Source of the DNA: Stenocarpella maydis
Taxonomy: Eukaryota > Ascomycota > Sordariomycetes > Diaporthales > Diaporthaceae
Assembly (NCBI GenBank): GCA_002270565.1
Contig: NQMI01000086.1
Coordinates: forward strand, 133,326-197,325
Length of the DNA: 64,000 bases
Reading direction: 5' to 3'
Shown here one piece after another: positions 43,554 through 54,120 of this stretch. A program made the position numbers and the translations under genes. The notes beneath the pieces were generated by a model that saw only the letters and a list, made by a program, of their open reading frames with translations, searched no databases and was not told the origin of the DNA. The stretch's first letter is position 1. Every line of letters begins with the position of its first letter.

Positions 43554-45151
43554 TCATCCGGGTGCAACATTGCCAGCCTTCTCCAAAGTGAAAGTCTCAG
43601 TACTGGATGCCGTTATAGGACATCGACTATCCATCCAATCGTCCTGACTGTAATGCCGCCCATCGTGTCCGGTAGGTGTTAGAATTGGGTTCGCTCGTAA
43701 CGGTGACTCCCTTAACTTGGGCTTCAATGTCATCTGCGCATCCGTCTTCCTTGTCTTTGGCAGTTGGGGCGATGATCGCCCGTTTGATCTTGGAGTTTTG
43801 CCGAAAAGCAAGTCGATCCTGGCTGCTGCGTAGAGGACAATGATTGACAGGCTCATCCCGAACCCAGTTGTGTAGTAAACGGGTCTTGATAATATTGCAA
43901 TCGAGACCTGGTCCGTTGGTTTCCAAATGGCAAAGGTTGACGCAAATCGTGTGATTTGACTCGTCATTGTCATCACTCCAGCACCGATGAAGAACACGGT
44001 TAGCCTAGCAGTAAAACCCGTCGCCCGTGAGCGGTTGGCGGCGGTGCTGGCTGCCAAGACAAGAACAAGGAATATGAAGCCTGTGATCATGAGGAGGCCT
44101 GTGCTGGCTTGCAAGAGCCTTGCTCCTGACTGTTCAATTTCCCCTGCATTTCTGTTGAATTCGTGCAAGCCCGCCCCGATGACATGCAAGAGTATGACGA
44201 GAGTGCATGCCACGGCCATGGCATATTTGACGATGGAAGCGATGATGCTCCTCGTCCAGAGCGAAGACCGCACGTCGAACAATCGGACCAAACGCTTTGT
44301 GAGCAAGAAGTTCACTGTGAACAAGCTGACGCTGCTGTAAATAGTTTCCGTCAGCATAGGCAGGCCGGGCAACAAAACAGGGCTCAGAGATTGGCAGACA
44401 ACCGAGAAACCTACCCAATGCTCTCAGAAACAAGTGCAAGGAATATGACGGATGCTCGCATGTTCGTGCTGGCCCAGGCGATGCGGAATACGCAAACCAA
44501 CGCTTCAGCGAGGCAGAAGCAGATCATCAGTACCGACAGCCTGTCTCCATCGCTCCCTCTTGTCGGTCTCTTGGTATTCATCCAGTACAACCACCCATAG
44601 ACGAGGGCACTGACGACAAAAAGGACCATAAAGATGCCAGTGATGGGTGCATCAGGGTTCGGTTTCGGAATTCCACCGAAATAATGATCGTCTACGGTTT
44701 CGACCGCGCTCGCTGTTGCCTGAGCCGGACGAGTTGTTGTGGGCCTGGGCGATGTGTTGGGGCGAGTAGTGGATGATATGTCTATTGACGATGGCAAAAC
44801 TGCCGGTGGCAACAGGGCCGATGAGATGGCGACAGCCGGGGTGCTCGGTGTAAATGTTGGGGCCGGTTGCTGAGGCGGGTTTGGTAAAGGATTCGGAGGG
44901 AGAATGGACGGCAGTGTCGTGAATAAAGTCGAAGAGGTCGTTGTGGCCACTGTTGGCAGCGCGGTGATGAAGGCAGGATTCTGTCGTTCAAAGACTTGCT
45001 CCGCCCTTGCACGCTGAAGAGCCAGAAGAGCCACGAGGAAGGCTCTGCCTTGCCGAAGCCCGAGGCACTTCATCGAGACACCTTTCAGGCCGAGGCCCAG
45101 AGCCGTCAAGATAAGTAAGAGAAGCGTCGGTTGAGCGCAGCTCGGGAACAT
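43554..45151 (-). CDS. Seven-helix membrane protein, DUF3112 / GPCR-like
   Basis: Two exons on the minus strand, 45151-44415 and 44334-43554, 505 aa. The intron 44335-44414 (GTAGGT...TTACAG) joins LVSESIG to SVSLFTVNFLLTKR in phase 2. The N-terminus has hydrophobic segments (PTLLLLILTALGLGL; AFLVALLALQ), then a Ser/Thr/Pro-rich stretch (about 65-150). The family core starts PDAPITGIFMVLFVVSALVY, followed by RLSVLMICFCLAEALVCVFRIAWAST, which matches the R-I-x-W-A helix of DUF3112 proteins; further helices include YAMAVACTLVILLHVIGAGL, LLMITGFIFLVLVLAAST and FGMSLSIIVLYAAARI. The tail is polar. Fungal DUF3112 proteins are predicted G-protein-coupled-receptor-like but have no known ligand. The long N-terminal extension is unusual, and the true start may be nearer the core. 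Confidence 0.65.
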
Positions 45152-47640
45152 GGCATGTGATATCTACAGTTAAAAAAATAATAAAAATGAAAAAAGAACC
45201 GCTCCAAATTCGCTGGGCTTGTTGACAACTTGCTGAGCCCGAAAGCCCATTTTCTGATCCGGGGGATCCAGGCAAGTACAGACATCTGCCGAGTTCGGCA
45301 GCGCAGATGCTTTTGGGTTGTCTAGGTGGAAGCTCTTAACTATCCTGCCCCTCTCGGCGGTGTCCAAACATGCACACAGCAAGCATCCCTCATCGCCACG
45401 GGGTTGCTTGGGCCAGGTTTATATTTTCCGTGCGGTGCTCGACCCTGCCAGAGCTCCGCATTTGCAGCCGGCGTCAGATTCGATGCCTGCGGCTTGGCGA
45501 CGCTGCGCCAGATGCTTGTAGATCATTCATGCACCTGGCGGACGAGGGCATACCAAGATGGCCCTGAATTGCCAGTCTGTAACCGGATAATCTCAGAGCT
45601 TCTCGGTCTTTGTTTAAGGATACTAGGTCTATTGTCATGTCATTGGTGGTAATGGCCCGTGGGCCGGGGATGTTATGTCGAAACCTGTGGAGACAGGCCT
45701 CCGGTATAAAACATCGATAGCTCTACCAGGCTGAAACAGAGACACTGAAAGCTAATCCCATTTGCGTAATTCTGACGAAAAGCCTATAGTTTGGGACACA
45801 TATATGACTGGGTTCCCATACACCTTAATATTAGCATTTGTGCATCATCATTTGCCTGTGCTATAGATTGCTGGTACAATGCGGGAGAGAATAGGGTCGT
45901 CTGCCGCAACAGCTGTGCCATATCGGAGATGGCAACTCCTAGCCTTAGTTTGAAACGGAATGATTGGGATGCACCGGGCAATGTGGTGCCAATCTCTTTT
46001 AAGTAGGTCGGAAGCTACACAATTAGTAGTGACCAATCCTGCAGTTTCGGGGCTCATTTGTACCTCAAGGTGCATCGATCTGTTCAATACAGCACAGTTG
46101 CCAATGTCGAACTGAAAAAGGGTATAAAGTGAATTTGGAACTCTCTTAAGGTGTGACTATTCTGGGAGACGTATTTGCCACACCCTGTTTTTGGGCTTCA
46201 TGCTTCCTGTGATCACGAGTTCCATCCTCGTTAGAGAAGGCGCTATTAATTTACCAGCTTGACCGAAACTTCTATAAAAGTGTCCGGGTTTTCTAGCCAC
46301 GCTGCACTTACACTGGACTCAGGAAAGCTTGGAGTCGTACCAACAGGCTCGTTCTCAGGTTAGAAAACACGTTGTAGAGGACTAAAGATAGGCATGCTGA
46401 ATCGAAGAACCTACTCCTATATGAGGCTATAAACTACGCTCAAAGGCGTGGGTGTATCCCGTTTTCTCCTGTAGTGCAATAGGTTATGACCTTAAAATAT
46501 TCTAACCTTTCATAATAGATAGATTATCAATTCCGAATGTCTGTCGTTCTGGCTGAATGAATCGCTCGGCTCTAAAGCTAAATCACATGGCAAAGACGCC
46601 CTGATCCTAGTAAAACTATGGACGATCGCTCTATAAGGCATACCTAGATATGTCAATTTTAGCATGAAGAGAATCAACAAGTTTCGCCATCCCAAACCCT
46701 CAGTGACGGGGGTTCATAAATATGTAAGACCATGAATTGATGTCGGAGGTTTTATAACGGTACCTAGGTATCTTGGGCAGAATTTGTGCCTCATTATTGC
46801 GGAGACATCACTCGTGAAACCGCGTCCTGGTCCAGCTTTTGACTGTTGTCCAGGTGTAATTTAGGACCATATATCGTGCTTCAGTATTGATCCAGGAATC
46901 AAAGTTATCTAGCACGGCGTCTCTGTTTCCCAGGAAGCGCTTCAAACATTGTGACTTCGAAAGAAAAAAGATACCCAAGGCCATTTCCCTTTTATTGAGA
47001 TATCATCCGACCAGGATACCAGTCCTTATCAGTCGCGCCTGTGTGAAAACTCTGGAAGCTGTCCAAGGATACAATATGCGATTCCGTCTCAAGTGTACAA
47101 TCATCGGCAAAACACACGAGATCTTTCATGCGAGTGCCAGAACCAGAAGTCACAGAGGATTGACTGCCTGGTTATTCTCGCCCTTCATGCGTTTCACTGC
47201 TGCGCCGATGTAAGTGCGTCGCAAAGAAATATCCTATTCATCAGTCTGGGGTCAAGGATGAATTGCACTGTTCTGGGCTTTCCAGCCGTCACCAGGACGA
47301 ATGCGGCAATTTAGAGCACTAAGGCGAAAGAGTCTTATTTTATATAATTCCCATGGGGTCACATAGACAGTGATATCAAGGCTCGTCTTACATCGTGGAT
47401 GCGATGTATTACAGCAGGAGTGCCAAACTTGTTGGTTCACAACCTAATTGTATTTGGCTGATGAAGTTGGCATCTTCGGCTGGCTTCATAAGAATTCAAA
47501 TTATACTCCTTAGACGCGATTGTGGAGTAAAGAGTAGCAAAGAACAAGTTTGCATCAATTCCGTCTCAGATCCAGGTGCATAGCATAACATTAGAAAGCA
47601 AATACTCCATTTGAAATTTCTTTAGCCATGCAGTCACATC
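45152..47640. other. Intergenic transition zone, no gene seen
   Basis: 2.5 kb with falling GC content and no supported gene. A 108-codon frame (46887-47213) has no recognisable domain. A TACCTAGGTA palindrome is at 46761-46770. This is the shoulder between gene-rich DNA and the RIP-degraded block. Confidence 0.5.
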
Positions 47641-48194
47641 ATAATAATAGGGTTGTTCAGATATAAAAACTCAGATTATACTAGTTAAGCCTTTCTAAAA
47701 ATATAATTACTATAATAATACACATATTAAAGCTTAATTATATAAAGTATTATAAAGTATTTACTTCTATTAATATTATAACTCTCTTATATTAACTAGA
47801 TTATATATAACGTGGTTTACTAGGGAGTAAACTATATTAGTGAGTGAATTAATTTTTCAACTTCTATCTTCTTTATTTTATATATATATATTAATAATAT
47901 TTAATACATATATAAAGATATATATGATTTTTAAGCTAATTAAAATCTTAATATTATTTTGTAATAATATTATTATATTTATTAATCTTTTACGTAAGGA
48001 ATTAGAGTTAAAAACATAAATTTAACATATAGCTACATAAATAAAAAAATTATAAAGGTTATAAATATAAACAAAGTAAATAGGTATATACAGCGGCTGA
48101 GTGGTGAAATAGTAGCGTATGAGTGCTGTATTCCTAGGGAGATAGATATAGCTGAACTTGCCCCTCCTCTCTCTGTTATGAGCTCACACTCATC

Positions 48195-48480
48195 ATCTGC
48201 TGACTACTGCAGAAGACAACCCCAGGCGGCTACGTTGGAGACCCAGGAACGTTTCCCCGCCTGAGTCAACAGTAACGCACTAGATAACCAGGGTTAGGGC
48301 TAGGGACCCGCTATAATTAATAGAATTACCATTAATTCCATTAAATAGTACTTCATCAATAGGATTACTATTAACTTTATCAACTATAAACGAAGAGTCA
48401 GAATATATAAAGATATAGTTATACTATAGTAGATAGCTTTTATAGAATAGACTCTTTAGTTATTAACCTAATTATTTAGT
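48195..48480 (+). repeat. Repeat unit X, copy 1 (with TTAGGG-type motif)
   Basis: Starts with CTGCTGACTACTGCAGAAGA and runs through GGGTTAGGGCTAGGG (48291-48305) and an AT-rich part with AGATAGCTTTTATAGAATAG. The same order of landmarks is found inverted at 62800-63083, and its AT-rich end again at 62548-62650. This is a dispersed, RIP-altered repeat of unknown type. Confidence 0.7.
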
Positions 48481-49034
48481 CCACTACTAGGTAGCCTTGT
48501 AGCTTCTAATTATACCCTCTTTGTAAATAGTGTCTTTATATACTACAACTTAGTTAAATACTACCTTTGTGCCGCTCTGCTAATATAAACCCTATAGGTT
48601 ACCTACTAAACCCTATAAAGGTTTAGTAGAATTATTATATTTTAATAACTCTTATTTAGAATAGCTATATATGCAACTAACTAAGTAATATGAAGATATG
48701 ATATTAACTACCTCCTTTAATAATAGATAGGCCTAGATTATAAGCGTCTAAGAGATAGCCCTGTAAATTAAAGCCTTCTAATAGGAAATTAATTATCTCT
48801 ATATAGTTTAGTAAGCTAAGGCTTATAAAATAGATAACCCATGCCTCTATAAAGGAGATAAGGGAATCCTTTAAGGATTTCTTATTTAGTACTATACTTA
48901 CTTTTCTAATGAATTTGTGCTATAGAATAGCATTCAGTTCAGCGTGTGTGTGTTTCGGCAGGGTTGCAGTATGGTGCTCTGAGGCGAATTAGGATGATTG
49001 ATAATGGTCTGGACAACTTTATATTAAATTAAGT

Positions 49035-49397
49035 TGGGCTTCTATAAGCCCTCCTTATATACCCTCCGACATCGTCTCACCCCGCAGCACGCTGCGGGTG
49101 GCTCTGGTGCAAGTTTGCAAATGATGAAGAATCTAGTCAAAAACCAACCTACTTTAACCCCGAATAACCCAACAACCCTAACCCATACGCCTATAAAAAT
49201 ACACACAGATATATATCAGAAGCTAGCCTTCTGATTGGTTTACTTAATAAAGAATTTGGGCAAGAAATAAGTCTAATGCAGAGGTTTAAAGTCGGGGTAG
49301 TTGTATACCCTAAAAAATCAACTCACGGCCATACAAGTCATCTCCGTCACGCATGCACTGGGCGTAGTTGGTCGAATTCGACTGTTTCCGTTTAACA
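49035..49397 (-). mobile_element. LTR, subtype 1, copy A (minus orientation)
   Basis: 363 bp bounded by TG...CA (TGGGCTTC ... CCGTTTAACA). It is the reverse complement of copy C at 61144-61507 over essentially its full length, with scattered C/T differences. The outside flank on the low side (48915-49034) is also shared with the flank of copy B (59012-59131), which suggests that this is internal leader sequence and that A is a 5' LTR read on the minus strand. Confidence 0.75.
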
Positions 49398-49791
49398 ATA
49401 TAGAAGTACGATATAAAAATAGAGTAATTAATATAGAGACTAATTATCTACTCATCTTAATCTAAGGACATACTACTTCTATAACTCTAAACATCATAGA
49501 TATAGCACATTATAAACTAATCTTAAGACTTCTATAACTACATATCATAAATCCCTAAATTAATTAGACTACTAGCTAGATCTTTTAGGATAATACCATT
49601 TCCTAGAAGAAGGTTGCAATTAATAGCGCGAGAAGGAGTTATATCACTAAAGATAGCAAACAGATAATACATTTAAATAGACCCATAGATAACTCTACAA
49701 GCAGGCAGAAGACCTGGCTTAAAAAGAATAGAGAAGGATTAAACCTCTTAAATACCTAATAAAAAGGCTAAAGTTAATTAGGAGATTATTA

Positions 49792-51723
49792 AGTCAGCCT
49801 ACCATTTCACGCACCCCCCCCCTTCACGCACACCCGGTTTCAGATACCCCTTCTTAACTTATCCTCAACTAAATATCCACATTACAACTTCTATATAAAT
49901 TCAATCTTCTTATCAATTATACCGTTTAATTCCTCATCTTCTTCTCTATCTTCTAGTATATCTTACATTCCTCCATTATAATATCTGGCTGCTATAATCA
50001 ACCAGTTAAACGGGTCATCTTAATAATAAGCGTCTAAAGACCACTATATCTCTCGGTACAGCTTACATCATCATCTTTAAGGCATACCAACTCATAAAGA
50101 GTATAATTCATCTCGCTAGAAGCTATTCCCAATATAAGAGTTAATTTTAGCCCACTAGGCCCTTCTATAGGGCCGTCTAAGCTGTCCCCCTATATATATG
50201 GCCCTTCGCTTCCTTACCGCCTACATCGCTAATGATGATATCCCCAATCCTATAGAGTAACAACCAATGGGAAAGAACTAGCTATATTGTTTTTTGATGA
50301 GGAATCCATCTATAAAAACACTTAAGGCTATATATATTAAATATCGCCGTACTAATAGCGCTACCTATAAGAATATTAATATCTTTTTCAACCGCCTAGA
50401 GTTGCCTAAGATTAGTAATATCTCTCTTAAATACTGGCATAATACTAATAAAGTTGGCTTTTAAGAAGGCAATAGTACTAATGGCCTAGTTATCAGCTCC
50501 TTAGTAGTCAATTCTATTATTAAAAAAACAGCCCTCTTGCATATGTGGTCCACCTTAATAGAGTGCATTAGTGGGACGGGCAAGGTGATCCCTCCCCTCT
50601 TATTATCTTTAAGGGAAAATCCGTATAATAATAATGGTTTCCCGCTTAAGAACTTAATAATTTCAAGGGCTGGCTATTCACATACTTAGAGATGGGCTGG
50701 ATGAATGATTAATTCACTCTATTATGGCTAACGATAATATTTAAGCCTACTACCCAGCCCTCTAATCCCAAGCAGTAGAGGGTCCTCCTTCTTGATGGCC
50801 ACCGCTTGCATATAACTAATGATTTTATATAGCACTGCTTTAAATTAAAGATCTAGCTTATATTTCTTCCCCCCTATACTTCACATATACTATAGCCCCT
50901 TAATATTGGTGTATTCTCACTTTTAAAGAGAAGGTATTATTAGAATCTTGCACTGCTAGCTACTATATATGGCACTAAGGAATCCTCTAAAGAATTCTTC
51001 CTTCGCGCTTATTCTAAGGCTTAAAATAGTATCTTTAGACTAACTACTATTAAGAAGGCATAGATAACTACAGGAATCTTCCCCTAAGATTAAGTAAAGG
51101 TGAAGAGATTGCAACTAGTAGCTTAAAATAATAATACTACAGGCAATAGTTATAATACTGGGCTAATAAGCACTCCAATTAACTCAGACTTGGCTGCAAT
51201 CAATTTAAAAACGCTACATTCCTCTCGTTACATCCAATTAATCAAATTAGAGTTATATAGTGTTAGCAATATCTTTAAGTCGCCTACTATCCACTTGCTC
51301 TTCCGGAAGGTCTGCAAGGGCCTTAATGAGTTAGCTGCCCGTGCAGTAATTGCTAAGGAGAAGAATATGGTCCTTATAGCTGCTTTAGAGCATCAGAGAC
51401 CCAAGAAGAAGAGGAGGGTATTACTAGACCTAAATTCGAAGTTTATGGGTATTATGGCTATCGCAAAGGAGAGGGCTGCTATGGGACTTATTGAGGAAGA
51501 GTCCCAGGCAACACTCAACAACAATGAGTCAAGGGATAATGATAAGGTTAAGGAAATGGACTATATTATAGTGCAGGACCCAGGTGATGAGGACTACTTA
51601 TCCGATTGCAAATAGCTTCATTACTCATCAAGTAAATAAGTGTTAAAGTTGAGGGTGCTTCCAGGGGAGGTCAAAAAGTCAAGTGTGCGTGAAGAGGGTG
51701 GTGCGTGAAACGGTAGGCTGACT
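49792..51723 (+). mobile_element. Complete pogo/Fot1-type (Tc1-mariner) DNA transposon, RIP-inactivated
   Basis: 1,932 bp flanked by TA duplications at 49790-49791 and 51724-51725. Terminal inverted repeats of about 45 bp begin AGTCAGCCTACC(A/G)TTTCAC and continue with two GCGTGAA/TTCACGC blocks on each side (49792-49836 and 51679-51723). Between them is a transposase-like coding region on the + strand with stops throughout its 5' and middle parts; recognisable pieces include the N-x-D-x-x-G-F-like strand (about 50438-50470) and a final segment still open at 51190-51615. The element sits inside older AT-rich repeat DNA, so it arrived later than its surroundings, but it was itself mutated afterwards. 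Confidence 0.85.
49990..51615 (+). pseudogene. Fot1/pogo-like DDE transposase, interrupted by stops
   Basis: Translation of the element interior gives fragments typical of fungal Fot1/Tan1 transposases: a helix-turn-helix-like start, YWHNTNKVGF (degenerate DEKGF strand), a central FPLKNL...GWLF-like area and an FFPPILHIYY segment corresponding to the F-L-P-P-H-T-S-H-x-L-Q-P-L motif. The last 141 codons (51190-51615) are uninterrupted and Lys-rich with KKKRRVLLDLNSKF, matching the C-terminal tail of the family. Most stops are TAG/TAA, consistent with RIP. Not functional. Confidence 0.7.
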
Positions 51724-51929
51724 TACTCCTAGAAATAAAATAACGGTCCGCTATAAACCAACCCTTAGAAGCCCTGACCAACCAGTCAATATACCACGCA
51801 CTAGCAATAGGCATAGCAATAGCTCCTCTACTTAAGAGAAGAAACAAAGATAAATATAGGCAGACTAGCATAAATATAAAGAGAATATTATAAGTTCAAG
51901 AGAGTATTCCAAGAAATATAGTATTACTA

Positions 51930-53410
51930 TAATATATATAATAAGATTATAAGATATCCTTAAAACTAGGGATTGCACTATAGTTTAAACCTATCTATAA
52001 ACTTAATATAGAATAACTTAAGGTACTTAAGAAGTACCTTAATAAGAACCTTAAGAAAGGATTTATTAGATTATTATAATTACCAGCAGGATACCTAATC
52101 CTCTTTATACTAAAGAAGAATAGTAAATTACAACTATATGTTAACTATTAGTAACTTAATAATATCATAATTAAAACTAATATTCCCTTACCCTTATTAA
52201 AACATTTTAAGATTAACTTAAAGGAGCAAAATAGTTTATAGTACTTAATCTAAAATATAGATATAACCTTGCCTAAATTAAAAAGAAAAAAGAATAAAAG
52301 ATAGTGTTTAGGATATACTATAGATATTATAAAATAATAGTTATACCCTTTAGATTAACTAATGCACTAGCTTTATTTTAAAAAATAATTAATTATACCC
52401 TATATAAATATTTAGATATCTTTATTATTACTTACCTTAATAATATTCTTATCTTCTTAAAAAACCTTAAAGATTATAAGGAATATATTAAGAAAGTACT
52501 ATAAAAGCTTTAGGATGTAAACCTCCTTATGGAACTAAAGAAATATAAATAGCACTCTTAGAAAGTTAACTACCTTAGATATTTAATTAAACTAGAAAAC
52601 ATTAAGATATAAAAAGATAAAGTTAAAGTAATTAAGAAATAACTAAAACTAACTAATATTAGAGATATTAGAGTATTCCTAAAATATATTAACTTCTATA
52701 GATAATTATTATATAATATAGTAATATTATAAAACCCCTTATAAACCTTATAAGGAAAGATCTTATATTTAGATAGATAAAAATGGAATAATAAGCTTTT
52801 TAAATACTTAAAAATAAATTATAAAAGAGTCAATATTAAAAGAAGTAAACCCTAAAAAAAGAATTTAAATTCTATATAAATACCTTAGATAATACTATAG
52901 GTAGAAAACTTACTTAAAAAGATAACTAAAGCAGAATATATATTATTATAAACTATAGTAAGAAATCCAATACACTGAAAACTAAATATACTATTCTTAA
53001 TAAGGAATTTATAGTAATAATATATATATTTCAAGAATGATAGTATTACCTTATTAGAGCTAAGAAATAGATTACGCTTTATATAGATTATAAGAATTTT
53101 ATAACCTTTATAATAATTAAGAATTTTAATAAATAATAAATTAGATATATAGAGTTCTTATTATAATTTAATATTAAGGTTATCTATATAGATAGAGTTA
53201 AGAATGCTAGAGTAGGTATGCTTAGCAGGAGACTAGACTACTAGAATAAAGATTCACCTATAGAATGAATAGTATTTAAAACTTAGGAAGATAGAAGACT
53301 TATTCTTAACTAAGAACTTAATTCTATAATTAGGGTTAACTTCCAAACCTAAGGGATTCCTATAGATCTAAAAGAATAATATAAGTTAATCTAAGAACTA
53401 TATAAAGTAC
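51930..53410 (+). pseudogene. Ty3/gypsy reverse transcriptase-RNase H relic
   Basis: Degenerate pol frame on the + strand. Visible: PAGYLILFILKKNSKL followed by LYVNY and two stops (family P-A-G-Y-P-I-L-F-V-x-K-K...L-R-x-C-V-D-Y-R-x-L-N) at about 52083-52160. YLNNILIFL at about 52433 is the active-site Y-L-D-D-I-L-I-F-S with both Asp codons changed to Asn (G-to-A). NYLRYLI-like thumb sequence follows, then an RNase H part ending VKNARVGMLSRRL (about 53190-53240; family K-x-N-x-x-A-D-A-L-S-R-R). No integrase follows; the element is truncated or joined to other sequence near 53410. Confidence 0.75.
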
Positions 53411-53790
53411 TAGTATTGAAAACGGGCCCAGAGGGGAGAGCGAGAGGACAAAACCTCCACACACACAAAAAGGCACACGTTCTGCCAGAGCCCTAATCAA
53501 GCAACCACCCCAAGAGGAGCGTGGAAGGCAAGAAGAGGAGCCCCTAACGCAATAGGAGAGTTATAAGGGGAATAAAGGGTGCCAAAAAGGAGAGGCAGAA
53601 AAAGAGGGCACAAAAAATAGTTTCACAGTATACACATATATATCTAATAGATATAAATTCATAGGGTATAAAAAAGATTGATTCTCTAGGACTAGAAATT
53701 TCTTAAAAGCAATATAGGAAGGCCCCTTCTTATAATCTTAGAGGGGGGGGGGGATATTAAGACTGGTTTTTCTCTAGATTCCAAAACATA
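53411..53790 (+). other. GC-richer island ending in a polypurine tract
   Basis: This island of purine-rich, less RIP-affected sequence ends in GAGGGGGGGGGG at about 53742-53753 followed by ATATTAAGACTGG. A G-rich polypurine tract next to a TG/TA-beginning sequence is the usual arrangement at the start of a 3' LTR, so this could be the 3' end of the gypsy relic. The LTR itself is not identified elsewhere in the window. Confidence 0.35.
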
Positions 53791-54120
53791 CTAATTCCCC
53801 TAGACCCCAGAACACACCCCTTTCCAGACCATTATAAAGAACAAGCAATAGTCCGCCTAAAACAACTAAAATTACTTTCCTCCTCTAATTAGATAAGCTA
53901 CCTGAATTCAGCTCTATTGGACCCTTTATAGCTCTTAATTCCTAGCCTACTCATTCTTACTCTCATTCTGCTGCAGTATGCTTAGTTTATAATCCTTCTC
54001 CTCTTGCTTAGCTGCCTTTTTATAAGCTTAGGATTGATAGCTATTATTAATTGCCGGCATAAAAACCCAGCAATTCGCTTCCTTAATCCCTACCCACTTG
54101 CTTGCATTCCGGTTGTACTC

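Noticed and set aside
1..45151. Secondary-metabolite gene cluster centred on the FMO, BBE oxidoreductase and MFS transporter
   Set aside because: The three genes are 15-20 kb apart, separated by housekeeping genes, and no PKS, NRPS, terpene synthase or pathway regulator is present in the window.
48080..48130. Functional tRNA gene (GGCTGAGTGGTGAAATAG resembles a Leu/Ser tRNA 5' end)
   Set aside because: No matching B box or acceptor stem could be paired within 100 bases.
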